Made by a program: the position numbers and the translations under genes
Shown: positions 53,454-64,000 of the stretch, in pieces
How the letters are laid out: each line of letters opens with the position of its first letter
Position numbering within the stretch: the first letter of the stretch is position 1
NCBI GenBank assembly: GCA_963969395.1
Contig: OZ017805.1
Span: 7,316,001-7,380,000 of the forward strand
Reading direction: 5' to 3'
DNA length: 64,000 nt
Source of the DNA: Pseudoscleropodium purum
Taxonomy: Eukaryota > Streptophyta > Bryopsida > Hypnales > Brachytheciaceae
Notes under the pieces: generated by a model
Told to the model about the DNA's origin: nothing
Database searches by the model: none
What the model saw: only the letters and a program-made list of their open reading frames with translations

Positions 53454-55200
53454 TTGCACATGCAACAAATGCTTTGGATGAAATAATGATGGATCATTTT
53501 GTCATTGAGCAAGTTCTCTACATAGCACGTTCGTACCATCTAGAATCGCCTCACCTAGGTTGTATGTAATGTCTTCTATGGTTCTTTTATATAGATTATT
53601 CAAGGCCATCAACACTTGTTGTTGTCCATCTTTGGCCTAAAGTATCAAAGAAAAGCTCCTTGTACTTGTCTCCACTTGGTAAAAAATCTGGCATAATGTG
53701 CTGAGTATTATAAATAGGCGACCCCTATCAATGTGTTAGGCAACTAGATCAAATAATAGCTATGGTTTGTTATCAGACTAGACATAAGTATTTCCTCAAT
53801 CTGTCAATGTATGTTGTAAGATCTTCATCTCATGAGTCTAAGAAGTAAGGTAGATGATGAGGGATAGGCATTTCCTTTAAGCCTAAAGAAATTACATTGG
53901 ACAATCACCTAAGAACAATCATTGGATCTAAGATAGACTCGCTAGTCTCCGCCATGTTGTTTTTCATATGTGGGAGGTACTAGTAGCCTAATATGATTTC
54001 CATGATTTATTGCCATATTAGGAATTGGTTGAGGATCCTCAACCTCTTCCTCAATTGCTATTGTAGATGGTTCAATTAGTTTAGACATTGTTGCTATGGT
54101 TTTTGATCATAGAATTCTATAAGATTTTGGAGTGGTAGGTTTTGGTGGCATCTAAAACCTAAAGGAGTCCAGATTCACACAAATCCAATCCAATTATATA
54201 TAAATATGAAAATCTATACAGATATAATACAATAAATAGTATGAGCTATATGCCCTACCACACTCACATTGATCACACTCACACTCACACGTCTTGGTAC
54301 TATCACCTGATCTGTACAGATTAAAGTACTAATGATCTCCGTAATAGTTGCTCGAATCTCAAATGAGTATGGCCCTTGCTCTTGCTCAATACGCTCAATA
54401 TCTCTAAAGTATTGCTGCCAAGACATCAAATTCATTAATTTGGGAGTATTGGTCCCTCCCAAAATAATATTATTCATTTGTACCTCTAAAACATGAAGTT
54501 GTGTAGAATAGATAAAAGTTGGAGGAAACTCAATTCCTTAGTTGTAAGTTATAATTTCTATTAAAATCAGAGTCCAAGTAATCACATTGCATTTTGCAAA
54601 GTAGTGTTTAGAGTAATAATAGAGATTTATTATATAAGTGTATATTGTACACCTTTTCAAATACCAAATCATGAGCTGAAGGGTTGGTTGTAAAAGGCTA
54701 TGTATCTCATCTAGCTGGTCCGAGCTCAATTTCCATTGAATTCATCTAAGCAACTTTGAAATGTACATGATTTGGTCTTGCTTAGTGAGCTTGAATAGTA
54801 GGAAAATCATAACAACCAACCAGCCCTATTCCAAAAACTGTAACAAGTGCTTAATGTATTAAAAAAGTGGTCTTTGCAACTTTTTTTTTAAAATTCTTTG
54901 ACATTTCTTGAAAACATTCATAAATTCAAAAACAATAAAATTATTCAAATATAGATAGAAGTAATTTCATAATGTGTGTGTATATATACATGTATATTAA
55001 AAACTATGTATAAGTGCACTTACCAAGCAAGCACTTTCTACAATATAGGACAAACAATCTCAATACAAATATATGAAATCAAACTGTAATACTCTAATCT
55101 ATACCATGTACTCTACAATACTCAATATAAAATATTCTGTACTTATACTAAACTAAAATAAAGAAAAAAAAAAATATGTAATTCACTATCACAAACAAAG
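53454..55200 (-). pseudogene. spacer between inverted LTRs with decayed minus-strand coding
   Basis: On the minus strand, 54090-53950 reads MSKLIEPSTIAIEEEVEDPQ then HIRLLVPPTYEKQHGGD. Further down (53700-53480) come DFLPSGDKYKELFFDTLGQR and, after a frame shift, NNLYKRTIEDITYNLGEAIL. It looks like protein from an old mobile element, but I cannot name the family. The rest (54120-55200) is AT-rich without a gene. No primer site adjoins either LTR. Confidence 0.35.
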
Positions 55201-58200
55201 TCTAGGCGTAAGTATCTTTACACACGTAAAATATGGTAAGACGACACGAATTATCATCCTAAGAAATTCAAGATGCTTTCTTAAATTCCACTATCTAGAT
55301 GATCGCTTTCTCCTCTTCCGACTACTCTCTTTCACTCTCTTTTCCAAAATCACTAATATCCGGATTCCAAATCAGATCTTGTATCACCTAGTTTTTAGTT
55401 TTGTCCCTTAACAAACCGGTTTTCAACTCCTCTGTTTTACCATCAGAGGGTCCGCTATTGATCTTCCGAGGGATAGGGACTTCACCACTCAAGTCTATTC
55501 ACTAAATAGACAAAAACAAATAAACAATAAACACCCAAATACTCAAGGTGTTGTAGCGCAAAAGGTAGATCCAGATCCTCACAACATTTTGGATAGCTGA
55601 TTCGGAATGCAGATCATTCAAGACTGCTTTCCCTCCTCTTTACTACAACGACAGATCTCAGGCACTTGGAACTAACAAGGGGGGTAATCTTTCTAGGTAT
55701 AAGACAGATCCTAAGGTTGATAAACCTTTCGATGAGTGGGAGTTTCCTCTAACGGATGTTAATCTCCGTACAGGATTGTTTCCAATTCTGGATCTGCATT
55801 CACACCATTCTTCACTAAAAACCGAATTATCGTTCCGATAGTTTGAAGGCACCACACGCAACTCCTTCATCATGAGTTTAACACTATTACAATAGTACTT
55901 CTTCAATCCGATCAAGTTATCCAAAATTCGGATTCCTCCTCACCCGTCCTTCTCACATCTCAACACTCCAAACAACAAACCAACACAATCCGGATACACG
56001 GTTGGAGCCAGAATATTCACCAAGTGACTCAAATTAAACAAGGGAATGGAATACAACAAAATAATCTCTAGAATGGAATGAAAAGGCAACAATCTTGCTT
56101 GCCTTTAAAAACCAAAACCAAAGCCAATGCCTAAAAAGCCAAAAAGGCACCTCGGAAATCAAAGCAACCAACCAGTGAACAACCCAGAATATCCAGAACA
56201 TTCATAGACCAACTATTCCTACAAATCTAGAACCCTTAAAACAATTCGGAACCCTACCCATGCTTGGAAATCCCGTTCTAGAATAAAATTCCTACCTAAC
56301 TACTTGCATTCTATCTACCCTGTTGTGCTTTCTTTGAGTTACTTCCACTTTGATTGCCTGGAGTCTTCACCGAAGCCTTTACCAATGTATTCTTTGTTGA
56401 TGACTAAGTTTGAGGCTTCTGTGAAACCTTAGGAGGTGAATCTTTCGATTCCATCTCTTCCTCAAATCCGGACTTCAAAACCTCTTCTTTCAACTCCTGA
56501 ATCTCTTGAATCTCCAGATCCTTGGCTTGCGGCGACTCACTCAATTCAATTTCAACATGATTCCGCTTTGGTGTGGATTGTTGTATATGAGAGAAATCTT
56601 GCGGATGAGATTGAGCCGAATTCATCATTACTCCAATTTGTGCATTGAGGTTGCCGCGAACCAACAATCTGGATACGATGTACTTTTCGGCCATGATTTT
56701 CCTAGGTGGTGGAAAAATTGGAACAGAAACCCCTTACTTTGCTAGAACAAACTTCTCACTTGCCCCTTTCTCCAGCTTAGATACCGTTGGTCTTGATGAA
56801 GTCTATCCTTGGCTACTTGATGGTCCTGCAACTAGAGTGAGGATAGACTTCAGTCCCTCTGATTGTAGTTGAATCGGACCACTAGAAGCCTACCGGATCG
56901 AAGTCTGTCGAATCGGAATATCCTAGAATATGCTCCAGGGGACTTCTAGAAACCCTTCTAAGTCAATAGCCCATTCTGAATCTAAGTACCCCAGCAACTT
57001 CCATAGGTCTTTTAAAACAATCCCCATTAGGGCTTCAAAGTCGATCAGGATCTTTACCATCCTTGATCCGGTCATGTGTCCTTCTTTCCCAATTAGATAG
57101 TGTAGAGATTAGCTCGGATCACTGTATACTCCGGAACCATGATGAATTCCTTGAGGTCATGGACGAGTTGGAGAGCCTCCGTCTCTTTCCGTCTCGTTGC
57201 GTTCAACTCCCCCTCCATCCACTCCAGTTGGGACTTGAAGCTATCATTTTCTTCCTCCAACGTCTAGATTTCTTCTTCTTTTTGTCAGAACTCTTTCTAT
57301 GGGAACTCTTCTAGATTTGGACATTTTCGAATGTCTTCCAAAATTTGGTCCGACTACACTTTGAGTTTGCTTACATTAAGGACCACGTAATCCTTCAAGT
57401 TACCATATATTTGTTTGGCCGATTGCATCCATTGGATTCTAGCTTTGAAGAACTCTAGCTCTTGAGGATTTTCCAGATTTGGAATCAGTTCCTTCCATTT
57501 TGGTGTTAGCACCTTCCCATGTGCCGCCTAATCTGTGGACTTCCTTTGTTTCCGGTTCACTATTTTTTCTTTTTCTTCCGATTGCTCTTCTTTTTTGGAT
57601 TCCTTCTCTTCTTTCTCCAATTCATCCGTAAGGCTGTATTTCAGGATCTCAACTCCGGTGTTGTACTCAATAGTCTCCTTGGCACTCAAGACCTCCTTGT
57701 GATAATAGAGGTGGAATAGATATGGCGTGATAGGGCAATGCTTCGCCCAGCCCATGTACTCTACTAGCATGCCCACTACTCCTTGAATCACTCTCCTCTA
57801 ATGGATGATTCGATCCTTGAAAGCTCTGAATATGGTATTGACCACCATGACCGTAATGCAGGTAAGTTTTTTCGGATACAAGATCGGAATTAGAAAACTT
57901 AGGACCCGTTTATGCCTCTCATTTTTATAGTCACTAATGACAAAACCCTCTTTTGAGTGGGCCTAACCTTGGAACTTTCTGGCAACGTACTTGTCCACTC
58001 TTTCGGCTAGTTCGAGCCCATTTTTTTTAAACGAATAGACATCTACCTAGATGTCTTCTATCCAAGCTACAGATCGACCTTTCACTGTCAACTCGTACTG
58101 ATTTGAAACTCCATAAATGAGTTTTTGAATCATCTCCTCGTTCTTTATGCTTAACGGCCTATCTAACAATCTGACACATTTGATACACATGAGGTCCTCT

Positions 58201-58754
58201 ACTAACTGCGCTCAGTGAGCCGGATTGGAGGAATAATCAGACAAACCATCCGAACTACAACTCCAAACTTTTGTGTAGTCAAATCGACAGCCTCTGCCAT
58301 GAATCACCAACAACTGATAACCTAATTCGGTATTGTCGTCTTCCTATCTTAGTTGCTAACTCACCACTTTTTTTCTCTGCTATACATTTACAAAGTTCAG
58401 TAAGCAAAGAGGGAGAGAAAGAGAAGTGGTAGTGGGTTTAAATATCCAACGCACAGCCAATAGTTTTTGGTGGAGAATGGGTAGAAGACCGTTCCTCTAA
58501 TGGTCTCCTAGTTTCCTAGATCGGAAGTCTAAAACGTAGGTTTTAGGAATCTGATACTTTTCTGGATTCCGAATCCGTATTGGATTTATTTCTGTAACGT
58601 TACTAATGGTTTCAGCAATCCGAAAATTGGCTATTTCTATTATAGTCATAGTGTAGGGAAAATCCCCAGGGGTTACGAAAAAAATGAAATTTGCAAGTCT
58701 ATCAAATCCTAATTCCAGACTAATTTATCCGGTTTGAGTTTTCGTGCTCCTACA
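55201..58754 (-). mobile_element. second-family Ty3-like LTR, minus orientation (solo or truncated)
   Basis: Reverse complement of the 49921-53453 LTR with many differences: on the minus strand it begins TGTAGGAGCACGAAAACTC at 58754 and ends near TTACGCCTAGA at 55201. It keeps a TATA-like TTTAAATA (58437-58444), the broken LTR ORF and the CCTCTG hairpin (55429-55449). No flanking duplication is visible. The pair makes a ~3.5 kb inverted repeat around a 1.75 kb spacer. Confidence 0.75.
56316..58300 (-). pseudogene. LTR-borne ORF of the second family, broken (minus copy)
   Basis: Starts at ATG 58300, 455 bp inside the LTR. It carries the same blocks as the plus copy: KFGVV, IQGVVGMLVEYMGW...PYLFHLYYHKEVL, EYNTGVEILKYSLTDELEKEE with an acidic run (57791-57528), and the tail STPKRNHVEIELSES...KSGFEEEMESKDSPPK (56694-56404). 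Stops and frame shifts interrupt it. Independent decay of the two copies from an open ancestor is the simplest reading. Confidence 0.7.
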
Positions 58755-58879
58755 TTCGTACTATCAGATGGTATTGCCAATACAATATCTCCACATTGCG
58801 TTAAATACTTTCAATCAGAGTTGTATAAGCCAAGCTCCTATTGATAACATCAATTTAAACATATGGGATTTTAAGGACA

Positions 58880-61140
58880 CACTCCACTGTGTCTTTTTTG
58901 ATCCTAGACTTCTAGGCCATTATCAAAGAATTTGTATCTTCTTAAATCGGATTCTGAGTTTTGTCCACCTTGAATTCCAATGTAATCCTTTGGTAGATTC
59001 CCAACTATTATAATACTCTTGAACATTTCGTTCTCGTGATGTGGAATGAAAGTACTAAATGAAAATACAATTGGGATGATTTGGGTTAATGAAAGGATCA
59101 GATAAGGCTTTGGCAAACCATATAGGCTTGGAATCACCATCAACCGATTGAACAACAACAAAATACCCTTCATAAAAGTTATAAGCCACATGGAATGTTG
59201 GCAACGGGTGATCACAAAATTACCCCACGAAGGCATCATATTTTGCAAACTCCTCATGAACCTCTCCATCTTCATCAAATTTGTCACCTTTGGTTCTTTA
59301 TACTCAAGAGGAAGGCCCAAAGTCATCCTTCAATATTACAAATATATCAATTTTCTCCTTCAAGGAAGCATTCACTACCCACCAATAATACACCAAATGC
59401 TCAAATCATCTCTTGTACTCTCCACTCCTATCCTCATTACATAATGTCTCCTAGTACTTGATAAATCTTGATAAGCCCTTGTAAATGTCATCCAATTTCC
59501 ACATTGGAAGATGAATTACACACATTGGCTTTCCACAAGGCCAAAGAGCGTGTCTTTCAGTATCCTCTCACCACAACTTGATCCCTTCACCTTCTATTGG
59601 GAGCTAATCACTATCTGTGCAATAGTGTTTGTATTTCATGATTAGAACACCATTGAAATTTAAGTAAAACTTGAATTGTTGCGCCTTTGTATGGCCAACA
59701 AGTGATTCACCTCCATCCAAAAGTGAGCCTTCTATGAAGGCCTTGAAATCAGGCACCTCCTCAATAAGATGAGGGATTGTTGGTATGGAATCCACATCTA
59801 TGAAGGATTTCATGAGAGATGGGATAGTAGGAATGTTCTCTTTCTTCAATTGCATATTCTACCTTCCAAACAACGCGTCAATGTTGTCATGCATGTGACC
59901 TACCTACACAAAGTTCATGTAAACCTCATGGAAGACGTCCTTAACAACAAGAAGGGACCAAAACACAAATACAAATTTATTTTTGTTGTCCCTTGTTGAT
60001 TTGTCCATTTGTATGTTCAAAATGGAGGAAGGAAAGTTGCTGCAATAAGAACTTTGAGGGCTAAACAAAGTGATGAGGTGCAAATGTCTGATCCTTGCAA
60101 CACCACTCGAAATAGAAGGATAGACCTTAACTTAGTAAACAATTCCATGGATGAATATTTTAGGGGTTGTTCAGCTTCTCGAAGAAGCTTTGCTAACAAC
60201 CCCACTATATAATTAGAGTATAAAGGAAGATATCAAGTCCATAATGTGTGTAACATAAATCACTGTGCTTGTGAGCAATCATATTGGTCACTAACACTGG
60301 CAACTTTATAAGTCCATCCTATTACTTGCTTTTGTGTGAAAACACAAGAGAAGCTGTTTTAGTATGATCCATTTTATCATACATGATCATTAAGCATTCA
60401 TGACGGTACAAAGTTGATCTGAAATGATTTGCATAATATTGGTTTCAATGCGCCTAAGCTTTGACCAAATGCTTTTCCAAGAGTTGAGTCCATTTCTTAC
60501 GCATGGGTAGAATAGCTGTCTTTTTCAAAGTTTTGAATCTATCACATTTGACATAGTGCACAAAATTATCTCTAGGCTTCTTGGCATTGTACTCAGGGAA
60601 TTTCCTTTTCTTGATTTTATTAATATTGGAAATTGAAACCTATTATAATCCAAGCAAAGTATTGGCTATGTTAACCTTTGGAATGGTCTCCTTCCATTTA
60701 AAAGTTGCTAGTAGAACCTTCAACACCACCTTCTTTCTAGATGGAAGAGTGTGCATGTAATGTGGCATATGGTCCGCCTCTTTCTCAAGCATGCACTACA
60801 ATGTTGCTGCAGCTTGCAAAGTATGCTTCCGAGGCTTTAGCATACTAGAATTACCGTGAGGTTGTGCTAATTAACCCTTAGTCGTGTAACATTGGAAACA
60901 ATGAAATGTAGTTTCAGAGACACTTGCAATATGACTCCAAGCTGACAAGCAAACATCAATCATTTCCATAGTGCCCACTCTCTTGCCTTCAACATTAGGA
61001 TGGACCTGCCAATGCACATCCAACTTCATGTGGTACCGGAATTCGAAGGTAGTATTCCGGTACATACATTCCCAAAATGCTTGAATCTTTTCCCTTAGGA
61101 AAGGTTGAACACAATTGTTTGAGCAACAGACTTTGTTCAA
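58880..61140 (-). pseudogene. DUF7869-like transposon protein, degraded
   Basis: Minus-strand blocks in order: NNCVQPFLREKIQAFWECMY and HPNVEGKRVGTMEMIDVCLS (61140-60880), later AKLLREAE near 60200. Then comes the key block ILNIQMD...DNKNKFVFVFWSLLVV followed by VFHEVYMNFV-stop-VGHMHDNIDALFGR (about 60020-59860). Downstream are KENIPTIPSLMKSFID, VPDFKAFIEGSL and, near 59330-58910, LEYKEPKVTNL...MMPSWGNFV...FIPHHENEMFKS. The QMDN...NKN...VGHxHxxID pattern is what I recall of DUF7869, an RNase-H-fold-like domain of mobile elements in plants and animals. Multiple stops and shifts make it dead. Confidence 0.6.
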
Positions 61141-62005
61141 AACAAAATTGATGGACTATTAGGTGAGCAATTCTTTGGCCTTTGCAAAGGTTTGAATAGG
61201 AGGGATTCTTACAATACTAGTGTACGGTCTCATATCCAAAGAGTGTGTTTGCAAGAGACTTGCTTACTAACAGTTGAACTCATTATAAAGCTCGTAATTG
61301 CATAGGCTGGCTCCATTCAAGTATACATTTTGAATTGGCTTGGCTTGAAGAGAGTACCTCCAATTGTCTAAGACGTCTTCAACATTTAGAGACTTTGAGA
61401 TTTGAATAGCTACCATCAAATCACAAAGTGCACCATTAGCACCTACAAAGAGGTCAGAGTTTACACTATGAAAAATCCCCTTTAGCTACATGAACACCAA
61501 CTGCATTGTGGAGGTCAACAACCTTCGTCATCCACAGATGTTTCAGTATGCCTTCACAGTCAGCAATCACGAGAACCTCCTCTAGTTGGTTAGTTATCCG
61601 TCTTCATCTGAAGAATACCTTGGAAAATGGTTCCAGGTATCTTCCATAATGCCTAAAAATGAATCAAAGGAAGATCAGTAACTATTATAAAAATTTGAAC
61701 AATCTCAGTTATGAACATTCCAACTTATTGTTCAACTCAACTTGAGTTAAATACTTTGTAGATTGAACTCTTGTTGACCAAAATAGGAATCTTCTATTCC
61801 AAATCAATAAAGATCTCGGTCATAGCTAAAATGACATTAGAAGAAACACAAGAAGAAGCCATAACAATCTCATAACTAGAAATGAAGATAAAATATTGAT
61901 AAAACAGTACTACTATCTCACTTCAACTCAATTCAAGTGGAATAGTTAGAGTGGAATAGACATAATAACAAAATGCAGAGAAAAACCTACATCTTTTGAT
62001 AACAA
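61141..62005. other. AT-rich interval, nothing recognised
   Basis: It may include decayed 5' sequence of the DUF7869-like pseudogene on the minus strand, but no motif could be read with confidence. Confidence 0.4.
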
Positions 62006-62009
62006 ATAA

Positions 62010-62435
62010 CCATGATAATATATTCATAATTGTATTCTTCATTATGATATTACAACTTTAAATAAATGCTGATAAAAGTCCAAAATTGCAATTCATTTTT
62101 AATTTGATTCAAGTTGAATTTCTGGCCAATAGATGAACATTAAATATTACAGATATGTTCATTCCAAATTATTATCCATTAGGATATTACAAATTTTATT
62201 AAGTATAGATGAAATTCTGAAATTAAAATTCAACTTTAACTCGATTCGAATTGAATGTCTAGCCAAATGATGAACAATAAATTTTACAAATATATTCATT
62301 CTAAAGTATTATTCATTTGGATATTACAACTTTTAATACATGCTGATGAAAGACCTAAATTGAAAATCAACTTTAACTCCATTCAAGTTGAATGTCTCCA
62401 TAGAAGATGAGTAGTAAATTTTTTTGATGTATTTG
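62010..62435. repeat. degenerate tandem repeat, period about 137 bp
   Basis: GGATATTACAAxTTTxAxTAxxTxxTGATxAAA recurs near 62043, 62182 and 62318, each followed by TTxAACTxxATTCxAxTTGAATxTCTxGCCAA-type sequence. About three units; no coding content. Confidence 0.6.
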
Positions 62436-64000
62436 TTTGAAATTGTCACCCAAGTAAAAAAAACGGGAGAAAGCATGTTAACTTGAATTGAGTTGACACT
62501 AATGAATAAGATGAATATTGTTTTGATCTGCATGGGTACATTTTAACTCGATACGAGTTGAATTCCAATATCAAGCTCTCATTTATACCAAAAAAACAAA
62601 AAAACTCGATGGAATCATTGGCATTAGTCATAATTGTTTTCGTGAAATTGAACCAACATTAATGACTGTAGGATTCAATATACAACAATTACAACTAAAA
62701 GATTAAGATGCTTTGCATACATTACACAATTAATATGCACTACATATATCTCTACTACACTAAAAATATTGTGCTCCAAAACATTCAAAGATGTCTACAA
62801 GGCATAGAAAGCAACTTCACTTTCAAAACAAACATAACAAAGTATGACTCAATGCAAATGGGAATATGTATCTGTCCAACAATTACCTTCACTAATTAAC
62901 TGCAATGTATTAAGAAGAATAGATGACACTACGCTCAAGTGATATAGCTTCCTCACGCACAATTGTAAAGACCACAATAGCCAAACGCAAATAGAGAGAA
63001 CAAAAATGAACAAGAGAAAATGGAGACACAAACTTTGCCTGAGAGGAGACAATGTGCCTCAAAAATGCGGGATAAGTTTAGTAGGAAGAAATTTCAACCA
63101 ATTCAAATGGCCTCTATCACAAATTCTAAGGTACTTTGCGACAGAAATGTCTTCTTTTAATGAAAATCCACGTAATCATTAATGCTATGGAATTTAGACC
63201 TCTGAAAAGTGGCCACATCCCTTGTTCAAGAGACTATTTTCCTACATAATGGCTATGATAAACATTGATTAATAAAATTTAGGAATATCTCATTCTACTT
63301 TATTCAATTTGGAATTCCTAAACTATTTTTGGTACTTTCACAACTTTCTAGGATTTTATGAGGACAATGTTGCTTTTTCCAATTTCAGGTCCTCTAGAAT
63401 AATGACAAACATTGTTAGCAACTTTCATGAAAGCGTCCGCATAAGACTGCCCTAATTTAAAAGCATCCCAAGACTAAATTTGCTCCCATGATTCATAATA
63501 GAGGTCTAGGGTATTTGATAAACAATAAAGTTTTAGGGTACAAGTAGGGTGTAGGGTTAGGAATTAGGGCTTAGAATACAAGGTTTTTTGAGTTCTTTAC
63601 GATTTAGGAATTACTGTTCTAGTATTCTATAATTTAAATGGAATGGAATGGAATGGAATGAAAAGTAATTTATTTTAATCTAAACATTAAATTTCAAAAT
63701 AGACACCCTTTCACTCAAAATTTTTTATGTTACTTGAAAGGATGCTTTAAGGAAAACTTATTTGGTAGTAAAATACAAAGAGAAGCATGAGTTTAATTTT
63801 CCCATGACTTTTAAATTTGCTATAACTTACTTTTTCTTAAGGCACCTCATAATTTTTGTGCTTTAGGATGTGTGAAGTACCCTAAACCATAGGTCATTTT
63901 GAATGAAAGTTGGTTTTTGTATGAAAATCAAAAATAGGAGTATGAACTTCATTTGCACATGTCTTTGAAATGTTAAAATTATTTGAAACTTAAACATATA
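62436..64000. other. AT-rich interval with a short GGAAT microsatellite
   Basis: No gene supported. GGAAT is repeated about four times at 63640-63660. An AGGGTxxAGGGT-like low-complexity patch lies at 63535-63560. Confidence 0.5.

Noticed and set aside
53454..55200. Internal region of a complete second-family retrotransposon
   Set aside because: The flanking LTRs are in opposite orientation and neither inner edge has a primer site or polypurine tract.
1..64000. CRISPR arrays, bacterial operons, rRNA or tRNA genes
   Set aside because: Short direct repeats here are minisatellites or decayed transposons; no cloverleaf or rRNA sequence was seen. The tRNA-Asp match is a retrotransposon primer site.

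Overview
The window looks like nuclear DNA of a land plant with a large, transposon-filled genome. I find no convincing host gene, tRNA or rRNA. Plant origin is suggested by Ty3/gypsy elements with an Athila/Tat-like layout (primer site matching the 3' end of plant tRNA-Asp, pol ending in a GPF...VNGxRxKxY module, no chromodomain), by an En/Spm (CACTA) transposase with TNP2 and DUF4218 parts, and by old repeat-gene families. From memory, the kinase-like and DUF7869-like repeats point to a fern, lycophyte or gymnosperm rather than a small-genome flowering plant, but this is a weak inference.

Region 1 (1-3317): AT-rich DNA with an inverted/tandem repeat, a CACTA-type terminus ending at 1065, two unidentified coding-like scraps and the N-terminal part of a CACTA transposase.

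Region 2 (3318-26306): a three-layer nest. The CACTA transposase exon is split by a + strand Ty3/gypsy LTR (TSD GCTAG on both sides). That LTR is itself split by a minus-strand tandem array LTR1-int-LTR2-int-LTR3. Each internal region carries gag and pol in one frame, separated by a single UGA. Each 3.3 kb LTR carries an intact 552-codon ORF of its own, flanked by two TATA boxes and read in the same direction as gag-pol. This LTR-borne gene is the most interesting object in the window.

Region 3 (26307-32216): the rest of the CACTA transposase (TNP2 part, a 1.6 kb intron or insertion, DUF4218 part) and a right terminus ending in TTTTCTAGTAGTG.

Region 4 (32217-47900): AT-rich DNA with many decayed tandem and inverted repeats, one perfect 20-bp x5 minisatellite and a decayed minus-strand coding frame.

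Region 5 (47900-61200): a protein-kinase-like pseudogene; two diverged LTRs of a second family in head-to-head inverted orientation, each with a broken relative of the LTR-borne gene at the same distance from the LTR start; and a DUF7869-like transposon-protein pseudogene. The rest to 64000 is AT-rich with a ~137-bp degenerate repeat.

Functionally, only the two minus-strand retroelements look capable of coding. Gag-Pol would come from an RNA started in the LTR, with UGA readthrough for Pol. The LTR protein could be made separately from the upstream LTR promoter. Everything else appears dead.
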